Below are positions 16,830-28,429 of a DNA stretch of 64,000 bases, piece by piece. The DNA comes from DAIDJD01 sp035485275 (GTDB lineage: Bacteria > Oederibacteriota > JAJYGY01 > DAIDJD01). Location: the NCBI GenBank assembly GCA_035485275.1, contig DATHOE010000012.1:62001-126000 (forward strand), in the 5' to 3' direction. The notes under the pieces are model-generated. The model was not told the origin of the DNA. It was given only the letters and a program-made list of their open reading frames with translations, and searched no databases. How positions within the stretch are numbered: position 1 is the first letter of the stretch; every line of letters begins with the position of its first letter. The position numbers were made by a program, and so were the translations under genes.

Positions 16830-16840
16830 GGAGCATACGC

Positions 16841-17539
16841 ATGCGTTTCGCTGTCCTCGAATTCCCCGGCAGCAACTGCGACCACGACTGCATGCACGCC
16901 CTGGGCACGGTGATGAGGCAGAAGGCGGAGCTGGTCTGGCACGAGCGCGACCGCCTGCCCGCGGGAACGGACTGCGTGGTGGTCCCGGGCGGCTTCAGCT
17001 ACGGCGACTACCTGCGCTGCGGCGCGGTGGCCCGCTTCTCGCCCGTGATGAAGGCCGTCTTCGAGCACGCCCGCCGCGGCGGCCTGGTGTGGGGCATCTG
17101 CAACGGCTTCCAGATCCTGGCCGAGAGCCACCTGGTCCCCGGCGTCCTGTTGAGGAACAAACATTTGCGTTTCCTGTGCCAGGACGTGTACGTGCGCGTG
17201 GAGCGCCGCGACAGCGCCTTCACGAGCGCGGCCCGCGAGGGCCAGGTCCTGCGCCTGCCCATCGCCCACGGCGAGGGCAACTACTTCTGCGAACCCGACA
17301 CCCTGAAGCGCCTGCAGGACCACCGCCAGATCGTCCTGCGCTACTGCGACGCCGGCGGCGAGGCCAGCGAGGAGTCCAACCCCAACGGGGCTCTGGAGAA
17401 CATCGCCGGCGTGCTCAACGCCCAGGGCAACGTGCTGGGCATGATGCCCCATCCTGAACGCGTCTCCGAAGCCATTTTGGGCGGCACCGACGGGCGCGTG
17501 CTGTTCGAAAGCGCCCTCCAAGCCCTCACCACACGATGA
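16841..17539 (+). CDS. purQ: FGAM synthase glutaminase subunit PurQ
   Basis: The 232-residue class I glutamine amidotransferase channels ammonia to PurL. The nucleophile Cys lies in GICNGFQIL, and the His/Glu of the triad in MPHPER. FPGSNCDHD at the N-terminus is diagnostic. ATG 16841 was chosen by family alignment; a longer open frame upstream is an antiphase shadow of purB. Confidence 0.97.
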   Translation: MRFAVLEFPGSNCDHDCMHALGTVMRQKAELVWHERDRLPAGTDCVVVPGGFSYGDYLRCGAVARFSPVMKAVFEHARRGGLVWGICNGFQILAESHLVPGVLLRNKHLRFLCQDVYVRVERRDSAFTSAAREGQVLRLPIAHGEGNYFCEPDTLKRLQDHRQIVLRYCDAGGEASEESNPNGALENIAGVLNAQGNVLGMMPHPERVSEAILGGTDGRVLFESALQALTTR

Positions 17540-19854
17540 AGCAGACGACCGCCTTGCCCCCGCCCCTGCCCCTGCCGACCGACCCCGAAGTGAGCCTCAA
17601 GCTGGCCCGCGAATACGGCCTGAGCGCCGACGAATACGGGCGCATCGGCGGCATCCTGGGCAGGGAGCCCACCCACACCGAGCTGGGCATCTTCTCGGTG
17701 ATGTGGAGCGAGCACTGCAGCTACAAGACCAGCAAGCCGCACCTGCGCGGTTTCCCCACCAAGGGCAAGCGGGTCCTGCTGGGGCCCGGCGAGAACGCCG
17801 GGGTCCTGGACATCGGCGGCGGCTGGGCCACGGCCTTCAAGATCGAGAGCCACAACCACCCCAGCGCCATCGAGCCCTACCAGGGCGCGGCCACGGGCGT
17901 GGGCGGCATCCTGCGCGACGTCTTCACCATGGGCGCCCGGCCCATCGCCGGCATGAACAGCCTGCGTTTCGGCGACCCGAAAGACCCCCACGTGCGTAAA
18001 TTGATACAGGGGGTGGTGGCGGGCATCGGCGGCTACGGCAACTGCGTGGGCGTGCCCACGGTGGGCGGCGAGGCGGTCTTCGACCCCGTGTACCGCGACA
18101 ACTGCCTGGTCAACGCCTTCGCCCTGGGCGTGATGCCCCACAAGCGCCTCATCACCGGCAAGGCCAGCGGCCTGGGCAACCCGGTCATGTACATCGGCGC
18201 GACCACGGGCCGCGACGGCATCCACGGCGCCACCTTCGCCTCCGTGGATCTGGGTGAGGACGCCGGCGAGAAGCGCAGCGCCGTGCAGGTGGGCGACCCC
18301 TTCATGGAGAAGCTGCTCCTGGAGGCCACCCTCGAGCTCATCGAGTCCGGCCACCTGGTGGGCATCCAGGACATGGGCGCCGCGGGAATGACCAGCTCCT
18401 CGGTGGAGATGGCCTTCCGCGGCGGCGCCGGCATAGACATCTACGTCGACAAGGTCCCGCGCCGCGAAAGCGGCATGGTCCCCTACGAGGTCATGCTCTC
18501 CGAGAGCCAGGAGCGCATGCTGCTGGTGGCCAAGAAGGGACGCGAGCGCAAGGTGGAGGCCATCCTCAACAAATGGGGCCTGCACGCCAGCGTGGTAGGC
18601 CGCGTCACGGCCGGCGACCGGCACCGCGTCTTCCAGGACGGGCGCCTGGTCTCGGACCTGCCCGTGGCGGCCCTGGCCGACGACCACCATCCGGACTTCC
18701 CCCTGGTCCGCCGTCCCATGAGGAAGCCCGCCTATCTGGACCGGGCGGCCTCCTTGGACTTAAAATCAATCAGGGTCCCCCGCGACCTGAACGCGGCCCT
18801 GCTCAAGCTGCTGGCCTCGCCCAGCCTGGCCGACAAGCAGTGGATCTTCGGCCAGTACGACCACCAGGTCCGCACCAACACCCTGCTTAAGCCGGGTTCG
18901 GACGCGGCCGTGATCCGCGTCAAGGAGAACGGCAAGGGGCTGGCCATGGCGGTGGACGGCAACGGCCGCTACTGCTGGCTGGGCCCCCGCGAGGGCGGGC
19001 GCCTGGCGGTGGCGGAGGCCTGCCGCAACGTGGCCGTCAGCGGCGCGGAGCCGATCGGCCTGAGCGACTGCCTGAATTTCGGGAACCCCGAGGATCCCGG
19101 CATCATGTGGCAGTTCAGCGAGGCGGTGCAGGGCATGGCCGAGGCCGCGCGCGCCCTGGGCGTGCCGGTGATCAGCGGCAACGTCAGCCTCTACAACCAG
19201 GGGCCCAAGGGCGCGATCGATCCGACGCCCATCGTGGCCGCCGTGGGCCTGCTCGAGCCCGTGCGGGGCGCCTTAAGGCCCGTGCCCCAGTGGTTCCGGC
19301 AGTCCGGGGACCGCGTCTACCTGGCCGGCAAGACCCGCGAGGAGCTGGGGGCCGGCGAATACCTGGCCGTGGTCCACGGGATGAAGCGGGGCAAGCCGCC
19401 GCGCATCGACCTCAAGGCCGAAGCCCGCCTGCAGAAGTTCTGCGTGAAGGCCGCCCGCCGCGAGCTGCCGCGCAGCGCCCACGACCTCTCCGACGGCGGC
19501 CTGGCCGTGGCGGCCGCGGAATGCTGCATCTCCGGCGAGCGCCACGGGGTTCCCGCCCTGGGCGCGGTCCTGAACTTCAGGGCCCCCTCCGGCATCCGGG
19601 CGGACGCCCTCCTCTTCGGGGAAAGCGCCTCCCGCGTCCTCTTCAGCGTGGCCCCCTCCAAGGCCAAGGCCTTCGAGGCCCTGGCGAAGGCCTCGGGGGT
19701 GCCCCTGGGCTACCTCGGCCTCACCGGCGGCCCGGCCCTCATCCTTTCCCTGCACTCCGGAGGCCCGGGCAAGCCCGGCGCCGGCCTGAACCTGGGGCTC
19801 GACAAGATCAAAACCGCCCACCTCAACGCCTTCAAAGGACTGGATGAAATCTGA
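17536..19854 (+). CDS. purL: FGAM synthase subunit PurL
   Basis: This is the small-type PurL (772 residues) that works with PurS and PurQ. It carries duplicated ATP-binding AIRS-like halves. Motifs include MWSEHCSYK near 55, FKIESHNHPSAIEPYQGAATGVGG and DMGAAGMTSSS. ATGA overlap with purQ. Confidence 0.98.
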   Translation: MKQTTALPPPLPLPTDPEVSLKLAREYGLSADEYGRIGGILGREPTHTELGIFSVMWSEHCSYKTSKPHLRGFPTKGKRVLLGPGENAGVLDIGGGWATAFKIESHNHPSAIEPYQGAATGVGGILRDVFTMGARPIAGMNSLRFGDPKDPHVRKLIQGVVAGIGGYGNCVGVPTVGGEAVFDPVYRDNCLVNAFALGVMPHKRLITGKASGLGNPVMYIGATTGRDGIHGATFASVDLGEDAGEKRSAVQVGDPFMEKLLLEATLELIESGHLVGIQDMGAAGMTSSSVEMAFRGGAGIDIYVDKVPRRESGMVPYEVMLSESQERMLLVAKKGRERKVEAILNKWGLHASVVGRVTAGDRHRVFQDGRLVSDLPVAALADDHHPDFPLVRRPMRKPAYLDRAASLDLKSIRVPRDLNAALLKLLASPSLADKQWIFGQYDHQVRTNTLLKPGSDAAVIRVKENGKGLAMAVDGNGRYCWLGPREGGRLAVAEACRNVAVSGAEPIGLSDCLNFGNPEDPGIMWQFSEAVQGMAEAARALGVPVISGNVSLYNQGPKGAIDPTPIVAAVGLLEPVRGALRPVPQWFRQSGDRVYLAGKTREELGAGEYLAVVHGMKRGKPPRIDLKAEARLQKFCVKAARRELPRSAHDLSDGGLAVAAAECCISGERHGVPALGAVLNFRAPSGIRADALLFGESASRVLFSVAPSKAKAFEALAKASGVPLGYLGLTGGPALILSLHSGGPGKPGAGLNLGLDKIKTAHLNAFKGLDEI

Positions 19855-19864
19855 GGAGCCCGCC

Positions 19865-21330
19865 ATGCGCACGGAGCAGGAGCTGGTCGAACTCGTCGAG
19901 AAGGCGGAGCGCACGGCCACCCTGGCCAACGACGGCAAGGGCGGGGAAGCCTGCGGCGTGATGGGCGTCTACGGCCATCCCGAGGCCTCCAAGATGGTCT
20001 ACCTGGGCCTCTACGCCCTCCAGCACCGGGGCCAGGAGAGCTGCGGCATCACCAGCAGCGACACCGAGAGCCTGCACGCCATCAAGCGCATGGGCCTGGT
20101 CGCCGACGCCTTCGGCGCCGACGAGCTGGCCAAGCTGCCGGGCCCCCTGGCGGTCGGGCACGTGCGCTACTCCACGGCCGGCGGCACCAGCCTGCGCAAC
20201 GCCCAGCCCATCACGGTGGAATACGCGCGCGGCGGGCTGGCCGTGGCCCACAACGGCAACCTGACCAACGCCGAGATCCTGCGCAGCGAGCTGGAGGCCT
20301 ACGGCAGCATCTTCAGCACGACGGCCGACAGCGAAGTCATCGTGCACCTGATCGCCCGCAGCAGCGGCCGCCGCTTCGCCGACACGGTGGTGGACAGCCT
20401 CAAGCGGGTGCAGGGCGCCTACAGCCTGGTGCTGATGAACGACAAGCAGCTCATCGGCGTGCGCGACCCGGCCGGCTTCCGCCCCCTGGTGATCGGAAAG
20501 ATGGGCGGGGCCTACGTGCTGGCCTCGGAAAGCTGCGCCCTGGACCTGCTCGACGCCGAGATCGTGCGCGAGGTCGAGCCCGGCGAGATGGTCGTGATCG
20601 ACGAGAACGGCATCACCAGCTCCAAGCCCTTCGCCTCCAGCCGCCGGGCCCAGTGCGTGTTCGAGTTCGTCTACTTCGCCCGCCCCGACAGCTTCCAGTT
20701 CGGCGAACAGGTCGAGAAGGTGCGCCGCGCGCTGGGGCGCCAGCTGGCCCGCGAGTGCCCGGCCGAGGCCGACCTCGTGATCGCCGTGCCCGACAGCGGC
20801 GTGACCGCGGCCATCGGCTACGCCGAGACCGCCAAGCTGCCCTTCGAGATGGGGCTCATCCGCAACCACTACGTGGGCCGCACCTTCATCCAGCCCAGCC
20901 AGACCATCCGCGACTTCGGCGTCAAGGTGAAGCTCAACCCCGTCCGCGGCATCCTCAAGGGCAAGCGCGTGGTGGTGGTGGACGACTCCCTGGTGCGCGG
21001 CACGACCAGCCGCAAGATCATCAAGATGCTGCGCGCGGCCGGGGCCGCCGAGGTGCACCTGCGCGTCAGCAGCCCGCCGGTGGCCCATCCCTGCTTCTAC
21101 GGCATGGATTTCCCCACCAAGAGCGAGCTGCTCATCAACACCATGAACCACGCCGAGATCGTGCGCTTCCTCGACGTGGACAGCCTGGGCTACCTGTCCG
21201 TGGCCGGCATGATGCAGGCCACCGGCACGCCCGAAGGCGACTTCTGCAAGGCCTGCTTCGACGGGAACTATCCCATCGGGGTGCACGGCGTGGTGGCCAA
21301 CGAGAAAATAGCCGAAGGGGTCGGGGCAAA

Positions 21331-21340
<10 letters not shown>
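19865..21340 (+). CDS. purF: Amidophosphoribosyltransferase
   Basis: This is the committing enzyme of purine synthesis, making phosphoribosylamine from PRPP and glutamine. The Ntn nucleophile Cys is in EACGVMGVYGH near residue 31, so a ~30-residue propeptide must be cleaved, as in Bacillus PurF. The PRPP loop is VVVVDDSLVRGTTS. A C-terminal CKAC motif matches a ligand pair of the 4Fe-4S cluster in the Bacillus class, which suggests oxygen sensitivity. ATG 19865 has GAGGAG upstream; ATG 19844 in frame is an alternative. Confidence 0.96.
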
Positions 21341-22412
<1,072 letters not shown>

Positions 22413-22413
<1 letters not shown>

Positions 22414-24176
22414 TGCTTAAGCCGGAGCGTGGATCAGGCGGGGGCCCTGCCCTCGCCTTTTGCATTGGGGGGGCCTTTGCGGCCCTCGTCCTGCTTCCCA
22501 CGACCCAGCTCCTGGACCTGAAAGCCTGCGCAGCCATGGCCCTGGCCTGCCTGCTCTGTCTGGGCCTCGCCTTGCCCGGCGGCGCGGCCGCCGGGCCCGC
22601 GCGGCCGCCCAAGGCCATGGCCTTGGCCTGGGGCGCGGCGGGCCTGGCTTTCTTGCTGTGCCGCCTGGCCTCCCCGTACCGGAGCCTGGTCAGCGGCCTG
22701 GACGGCTCCGCGCTCGCCGGGGTCCTGCTCTGCTTCTGCCTGGCCAGCGGCCCGCGCGCCTGGGGCCGGGCGGTCCTGCGCACCTGGCCCTGGGCCGCGC
22801 TTGTTCTGGCGGCCTATGCCCTGGCCCAGCGCGCGGGCTTTGAACCCATTTCCGCGTACGCCCTGGCGGGCTCCAGCCAACGCGCCATGGGCAGTTTCGG
22901 GAACGCCGGCTGCCTGGCCGCTTTTCTGTGCCTGAGCTGGCCCATGGTCCTGTCCTGGAACGGATTGCGCCGGGCCGGCGCCTTGACCCTTTTGTTCAGC
23001 GCCCTGGTGGCGACCCAGAGCCGGGCCGCTTTGCTGGCCGTGCTGGTTCAAGGCCTCTGCCTTGGATATCTGCTGTGGTCCCGGCGGGGAAGGCCGGAAT
23101 CCGCAAGATCAGGGACCGCCCCCGCCTGGACCCGCGGCCCTCTGGCGGGCCTGGTCGCGGCGCTGGGTCTGAGCCTCCTGGCCCTGTACCTGTTTCCGCC
23201 CTCGGCCTGGCTGCGCCCCACCGCGCGCTGGCCCCTGTGGCAGGCCTCCTTCCAGCTGTGGACGCAAAGGCCCTTGCTGGGCTGGGGTCCGGGATCCTTT
23301 GCCCTGGCCTTCCAGGACCACGCCACCGGCTCCCTGGTGTCCCTGGTGAACTCCGGCAACCAATACGCGGAGGATCCCCACCAGTTGCTCCTGGCCGTGG
23401 CCTGCGCCGGAGGCCTGCCGGGGCTGGCGGCCCTGGCCTTTGGCTGCGCGGTGTTTTTCCGGCAGGCCCTGCGCTCTGCTTCGGCCGAAGCGCCCTTGCT
23501 GGCCCTGGGCGGCCTCGGGCTCCTGGTCGAAGCCCAAGCGGACCGCTTTTTTTTCCTGCCCGGGGTTTTCGTGCCGCTGTGCGCGGCCTTCGGCCTTTTG
23601 GCCGCGGACTCAAAGGACGCGGGCGCGCAGGTCCGGGCCGAGCCCGAGCGCGGCGCGGCCCCGGAATGGCTCAGCCTCCTCTTCCTGGGCCTGGCCTTTG
23701 TCTTCGCCCGGCAGGCCTATCTGCCCCTGGCACGCAACGCGCAGGGCGTGGGCCCGGCCCTGGACGCGGAGGTCGGCTCGCTGGCTGTCGCGGGTGATCC
23801 GACAGCCCTTGCGGCGCAGGCTTCCAAGGGCGACCCCCTGGCCCTGGAAAAACTGGGCGATGCCCTGGCCGCCCAGCGCCGCTACGCTGAAGCCGCGGAC
23901 GCGCTGGCGAAGGCCTTGGCCATCCAGCCCACGCGGGGCAGGGCCCAGAACCTGGGGAACTGCTCCATGATGCTGGGCGACTACAAGGCCGCGGAAGCCG
24001 CCTTCCGCCAGGCGGTGGCTTTGGAGCCCTCCAGCGCGGACGCGCACTTCAGCCTGGGCTACGCCCTCTTCTACCAAAAGAGGCTCAAGGAAGCCGTGGC
24101 CGAGCTCGACATGGCCCTGCGCCTGGATCCCTCCCATGCCGGCGCCATGCAATTGAAGAAGCAGATCCTGCAGTGA
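22413..24176 (+). CDS. Wzy/O-antigen-ligase-type membrane protein with C-terminal TPRs
   Basis: The 587-residue protein has about 10-12 TM segments in residues 20-440. A Wzy_C-like loop (LWTQRPLLGWGPGSFALAFQ) lies near 280-300, and HQLLLAVACAGGLPGLAA follows it. Residues about 455-587 are TPR repeats (ALEKLGDALAAQRRYAEAADAL, then AEAAFRQAVALEPSSADAHFSLGYAL). Wzy-type proteins polymerise or ligate glycans at the periplasmic face. It is translationally coupled to purM, an unexpected neighbour. Confidence 0.8.
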
Positions 24177-26134
24177 CGGGAAAAACGGATACGGCCGCGA
24201 AAGGGCCCGCCTTGACCGAGAGACCGAACAGCTTCGTTCCGGCATTGGGCCGCGTCCTGGGCTCCGCGCGCGTGGGACTGATGGCCGCCTGCGTCCTGGG
24301 TGTGGTCCTGAGCCAGGACGCCGCGTCCGCGGATCCGCTGGCGCCCAAGTCCGTCTGCTTCGCCCTGCTGCTGGGAGGCCTGCCCGCGCTCTCCGCCGCG
24401 GGCCTGTGGTGGGACGCGCCGCTGCGCTTTCCGCCCCGCTCCACCCTCTTCGCCTTGGCGCTTTTTTGCGGGGCGGCCAGCCTGTCGTACTTCCTCTCCC
24501 CCCTGGGCCCCGAGTCCCGGCTTTCCTGGCAGGTCTGGCTGCTCTGCGCCCTGCTCCTCGTCGCGGCCTTTGACGTGCTGTCCGAGGCCGGAGGCCGGCG
24601 CTGGCTCCTGCGCAGCCTGGTCTGCGCCGCGGGCCTGGCCGGCGCGCGCGGCCTGGCCCAGCGCCTGGGGCTCGACAGCAGCGCGGCCGCGCTGGCCGAC
24701 TCCGCGTCCTTCGGGAACCGCGTCGCGGCGAGCTTCGGCAATCCAAATTTCGCTGGCGGCTTCTTCGCCCTGGTGCTGCCGCTCCTGGCCCAGCAGGCGC
24801 TCGCGGCCGAGGGACGCGTCTGGCGCCGGGTGGCCCGCGTCGCCCTGGTGCTGGCGGCCCTGGGCCTTTGTTTGAGCGCGAGCAAGGCGGCCTTCCTCGG
24901 GCTCTTCGTGTCCGCGGCCGTGGCGGGACACCTTTTCTTCTGGTCCGACGCGGCCCCCGCGCAGCGCAAGCGCGCCCTGAGCTGGCTCGCTGCGGCGCTG
25001 GGCCTGGGATTGATCGTGGGTGGCCTGTGCCTGCCCAGGGATTCCCTGCAGCGCCTGGCGGGCGGTCCGCGGGCCTGGTCCGACAGCGTGGACTTCCGTA
25101 GGGTCACCTGGGAGGGGACCCTTGACCTGGCGCGGGCGCGTCCCTTGTGCGGCTGGGGCCCCGGAACCTTCAGCGCGGCCTACCCGTCTTTCCGGCGTCC
25201 GGAAGCCATGGCCGCGCAGCAGGAGCACTCCTATGAAGTGACCGCCCCCGAGAATTGGCTGCTGCAGGTTTTCGCCGAAAGCGGCCTCATCGGGCTGGCT
25301 GCCGCGCTGTTCCTGCTTGCGGTCCTGCTGTGGCCCCTGCGCAAGGCCGCGCGGAGCTGGGCCACGGACGCGGACCGGGGCCTCTGCCTGGCCCTGCTCT
25401 GCTGCGTGGCCGCCTGCCTGGCCTGCAATCTGGCCTCCCTGGACCTTTTTCTGCCCTCCACGCTGATGCCCCTGCTTCTGCTGCTGGCCCTGGGCGGCGC
25501 GCTGAGCGCGCCGGAGTCCTTGTCCCTGTCCTTGAACCCGCAAAATTACACGCGCCTGCTCCTGAGCCCGAACCTGACCCGCGTCCTGGTGGCCATGGGC
25601 CTGGCCCTCATGGCCAGCGTGCCGGTGGTCCAGGCCCTCCTGCACAGCCAGGCGGCCCGCCTGCTCTACAAGGGCCGCGCCCTTTCCCAGTCCGGGAATT
25701 TCAAGGAAGCTGTGCCCGTGTACCAGCTGGCTCTGCAGTTCGACCCCGGCCTGCTGGAGGCCCGCTATTTCCTGGGCAACAGCCTCATGGACGGGGGCGG
25801 CCCTGCGGCGCTCACGCAGTCCGCCGAGGCCTACGCCCAATTGCAGGGCTACGCCCCGGACTACGTGCAGGTGCACGCCAAGCTGGGGCGCCTGGACGAG
25901 CTTGAGGGGCGCGTGCCTGAGGCGGCGCAGGAATATGCGCGGCAGCTGGCGCTCGATCCCTGGGACCTGGGGACCGTGCAGGCCCTGGCCACGCTCGACG
26001 CCCGCAGCGGACGCCTGGACGAGGCCGCCGCGGTGCTGCAGGCGGCAAGCCGGCGCTGGCCGGGGAACACGGATATTAGCGGCAATTTGGCCAGGGTGAG
26101 GGCGGCGCTTCAACGCAGGAAAGGCGGCGCATGA
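24173..26134 (+). CDS. Second Wzy/O-antigen-ligase-type protein with C-terminal TPRs
   Basis: The 653-residue protein starts at GTG, overlapping the previous stop by GTGA. There are about 11 TM segments in residues 30-470. The Wzy_C-type motif ARPLCGWGPGTFSAAYP lies near 330. TPR units follow from about 495 (FKEAVPVYQLALQFDPGLLEARYFLG, then PEAAQEYARQLALDPWD). It looks like a diverged paralogue of the preceding gene; together they form a tandem pair. Confidence 0.8.
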   Translation: MTGKTDTAAKGPALTERPNSFVPALGRVLGSARVGLMAACVLGVVLSQDAASADPLAPKSVCFALLLGGLPALSAAGLWWDAPLRFPPRSTLFALALFCGAASLSYFLSPLGPESRLSWQVWLLCALLLVAAFDVLSEAGGRRWLLRSLVCAAGLAGARGLAQRLGLDSSAAALADSASFGNRVAASFGNPNFAGGFFALVLPLLAQQALAAEGRVWRRVARVALVLAALGLCLSASKAAFLGLFVSAAVAGHLFFWSDAAPAQRKRALSWLAAALGLGLIVGGLCLPRDSLQRLAGGPRAWSDSVDFRRVTWEGTLDLARARPLCGWGPGTFSAAYPSFRRPEAMAAQQEHSYEVTAPENWLLQVFAESGLIGLAAALFLLAVLLWPLRKAARSWATDADRGLCLALLCCVAACLACNLASLDLFLPSTLMPLLLLLALGGALSAPESLSLSLNPQNYTRLLLSPNLTRVLVAMGLALMASVPVVQALLHSQAARLLYKGRALSQSGNFKEAVPVYQLALQFDPGLLEARYFLGNSLMDGGGPAALTQSAEAYAQLQGYAPDYVQVHAKLGRLDELEGRVPEAAQEYARQLALDPWDLGTVQALATLDARSGRLDEAAAVLQAASRRWPGNTDISGNLARVRAALQRRKGGA

Positions 26135-27069
26135 CGGATTTCGATGAAGCAAGCATGATCGAGGGCCGCGGGCTCTCCAAGACCTATGCCCGCGCCAAGA
26201 GGCCCGCCCTGTCCGAGGTCTCCTTGCGCGTGCAGGCCGGGGAGATCCTAGGCGTCATCGGCCCCAACGGCTCGGGCAAGACCACGCTGATGGGCTGCAT
26301 GCTGGGGCTGCTCAAGGCGGACCAGGGCGCCTCCTTCCTGGGAGGCCAGCCCGTGGCGGGCATCCCGGCGCGGCGCCTGGTCGGATACCTGCCTGAACGC
26401 CTGGGCTTCGATCCCTGGATGAAGGGCGCGGATTTCCTGTCCTACCACCACGCCCTGGCGGCCCTGCCCGCCTCGGACCGGGCCAAGGACGTCGAAGCCA
26501 TGCTCCTGGACATGGGGCTGGACCGCGCGGCCTGGTCGCGTCCCATCCGCGGATATTCGCGGGGCATGCTGCAGCGTTTGGGGCTCGCCCAGGCCCTCAT
26601 CGGCAAGCCCCGCTGCCTTTTCCTGGACGAACCCACCAGCGGCATGGATCCCGACGGCGTGCTGAAGACCCGCTCGCGCATCCAGGCCTTTGCCGCCTCA
26701 GGCGGCGCGGTGGTGGTCAATTCCCACCAGCTCGACCAGTTGGGCAAGCTTTGCCACCAGGTCCTGTTCCTGAAGGAGGGCCGCATCGAGGCCACGGAAC
26801 GCCTGCAGGGCGCGGCGGGCCTGACCTGGTTCGTGGAGTGGCTGCCCAGGGAGGGAGGCCAGGCCAAGGCCAAGGCGGCGCTGGAAAAGCTGGACCTGAA
26901 GGCCCGGACATTGAAAGCCTCCTCGGCCCAGGTGGATCTGCCGGACGAGGAAGCCGCGGCGGCCCTGGTGGCGGCCCTGGTCAAGGCCGGCGTGCCGGTG
27001 CTCAGCGCCGGGCCCCTCAAGGGCGATTTGGAGCGTTTCTTCACGGGGGCTGCGCATGCGTCTGAATAG
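26131..27069 (+). CDS. ABC-2-type transporter ATP-binding protein
   Basis: The 312-residue protein has Walker A GPNGSGKTT near 45, signature YSRGMLQRL (the NatA-type variant of LSGGQ) and Walker B LFLDEPTSGMDPDG. It ends with a ~90-residue C-terminal extension typical of ABC-2 ATPases. It overlaps the upstream Wzy-TPR gene by ATGA and the downstream permease by 14 nt, so it forms a transporter with the latter. Confidence 0.93.
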   Translation: MTDFDEASMIEGRGLSKTYARAKRPALSEVSLRVQAGEILGVIGPNGSGKTTLMGCMLGLLKADQGASFLGGQPVAGIPARRLVGYLPERLGFDPWMKGADFLSYHHALAALPASDRAKDVEAMLLDMGLDRAAWSRPIRGYSRGMLQRLGLAQALIGKPRCLFLDEPTSGMDPDGVLKTRSRIQAFAASGGAVVVNSHQLDQLGKLCHQVLFLKEGRIEATERLQGAAGLTWFVEWLPREGGQAKAKAALEKLDLKARTLKASSAQVDLPDEEAAAALVAALVKAGVPVLSAGPLKGDLERFFTGAAHASE

Positions 27070-27823
27070 GCCGGTATACCTCAACACCCTGCGCTGGTTC
27101 CTGGACTCGCCCCCGCGCCTGCTGTGCGCCGGGCTCATGGCCCTGCTGACCTACCTGGTCGTGGGGGGCATGGCCCACATGGAGATCAACGGCGTGTCCT
27201 CAGAGGGCATGTTCGACACGCCCCAGGCCCTGGCCTCGGCCGGGGATAAGATCCTGGTCCTGCTGGCCTGGATCCTGGGCGTGGGCCTGATCCGCCGGGA
27301 GATCTCCAGCGGAGCCATCCAACTGGTCCTGCTCAGGCCCTTGAGCCGTCCCAGCTACGTGCTGTCCAAGTGGGCCGCCCTGGCCACGCTCAATGCGCTT
27401 TTCCTTGTCTTCTGCTGGGCGGTCCTGATCCTGCGCGGCGGGATCCTCCAGGCGGACAAGGCCGGGGACCTGGGCCTTTTGTTCGGGGCCCAAGTGCTGC
27501 AGATTTTCGCCCTGGCCGCGGTGCTGTGCTGCCTGTCCTGCGTGCCCAGCAAGCTCGGGGAGATGGGCACGCTGGTCCTGGCCGGGATCGGCATCCTGAT
27601 CCTGTCCCACTACGCCGAGAGCCTGGACCAGGCCGCCCTGCGGGCGGCGGTGGACTTCCTGTGGAAGGTCCTCTTCCCGAGGGTTGGCGCCTTCATGGAC
27701 ACGGACGGCAGCGGGGCCGCCATGAGCCTGGCCTTCAACGCCGGGGTCACCGTGGCCGCGCTGGGCGGGGCCATGGCCCTGCTGCAGGCCCGCGAGTTCA
27801 GCTACGCGGAGACCGGGGCATGA
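27056..27823 (+). CDS. ABC-2-type transporter permease
   Basis: The 255-residue membrane protein has about six TM segments. Between TM2 and TM3 lies the IRREISSGAIQLVLLRPLSRPSYVLSKW segment typical of ABC-2 permeases. It pairs with the ATPase just upstream. The substrate is unknown. Coupling to two Wzy-TPR genes suggests an envelope glycan or lipid, but this is inference. Confidence 0.88.
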   Translation: MRLNRPVYLNTLRWFLDSPPRLLCAGLMALLTYLVVGGMAHMEINGVSSEGMFDTPQALASAGDKILVLLAWILGVGLIRREISSGAIQLVLLRPLSRPSYVLSKWAALATLNALFLVFCWAVLILRGGILQADKAGDLGLLFGAQVLQIFALAAVLCCLSCVPSKLGEMGTLVLAGIGILILSHYAESLDQAALRAAVDFLWKVLFPRVGAFMDTDGSGAAMSLAFNAGVTVAALGGAMALLQAREFSYAETGA

Positions 27824-28404
27824 AAAAACGCGTCGCCTTGCTCGCCAGCGGAGGGGGCTCCAACGCGGAGGCCCTGCTCAAGGCCATGCGGGAGCCCGGC
27901 TTTCCGGCCGAGCCCGTGCTGGTGTTCTGCAACCGGCCGGGCGCCGGGGTGCTGGAGCGCGCGGCCCGCTTCGGGGTGCCCAGCCTGCTGCGCGACCACA
28001 AGGCCTACGCCACGCGCGAGGCCTTCGACGCGGAGGCGGTCCGCTTGATCCGGGAATCCGGGGCGGACCTCCTGTGCCTGGCCGGATACACGCGCATCCT
28101 CACGCCGGAATTCACGCGGGCCTTTGAGGGGCGCATCCTCAATGTGCACCCCTCCCTCCTGCCCAAGTTCGGCGGGCCGGGCATGTTCGGCCGCAATGTG
28201 CACGCCGCGGTCCTGGCTGCGCACGAAACCGAGAGCGGGGCCACGGTGCACTGGGTGAACGAAGGCGTGGACAGCGGGGCCCCCATCCTGCAAAAATCCG
28301 TCCCGGTCCTGCCGGGCGACACGCCGGAAAGCCTGGCGGCCAGGGTTCTGGCCGTGGAACACGTCATTTTTCCCGAAGCCTTGCGCAAGGTGTGCTCGGC
28401 CTGA
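27820..28404 (+). CDS. purN: Phosphoribosylglycinamide formyltransferase PurN
   Basis: The 194-residue, 10-formyl-THF-dependent GAR transformylase has LLASGGGSN at the N-terminus, LAGYTRIL, the catalytic NVHPSLLP and a later D in NEGVDSGAPI. ATGA overlap with the permease gene. Its cofactor depends on one-carbon units of the type made by GlyA, encoded further down the same run. Confidence 0.96.
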   Translation: MKKRVALLASGGGSNAEALLKAMREPGFPAEPVLVFCNRPGAGVLERAARFGVPSLLRDHKAYATREAFDAEAVRLIRESGADLLCLAGYTRILTPEFTRAFEGRILNVHPSLLPKFGGPGMFGRNVHAAVLAAHETESGATVHWVNEGVDSGAPILQKSVPVLPGDTPESLAARVLAVEHVIFPEALRKVCSA

Positions 28405-28429
28405 TAATATAGATGTTTTGAGGTGCTTT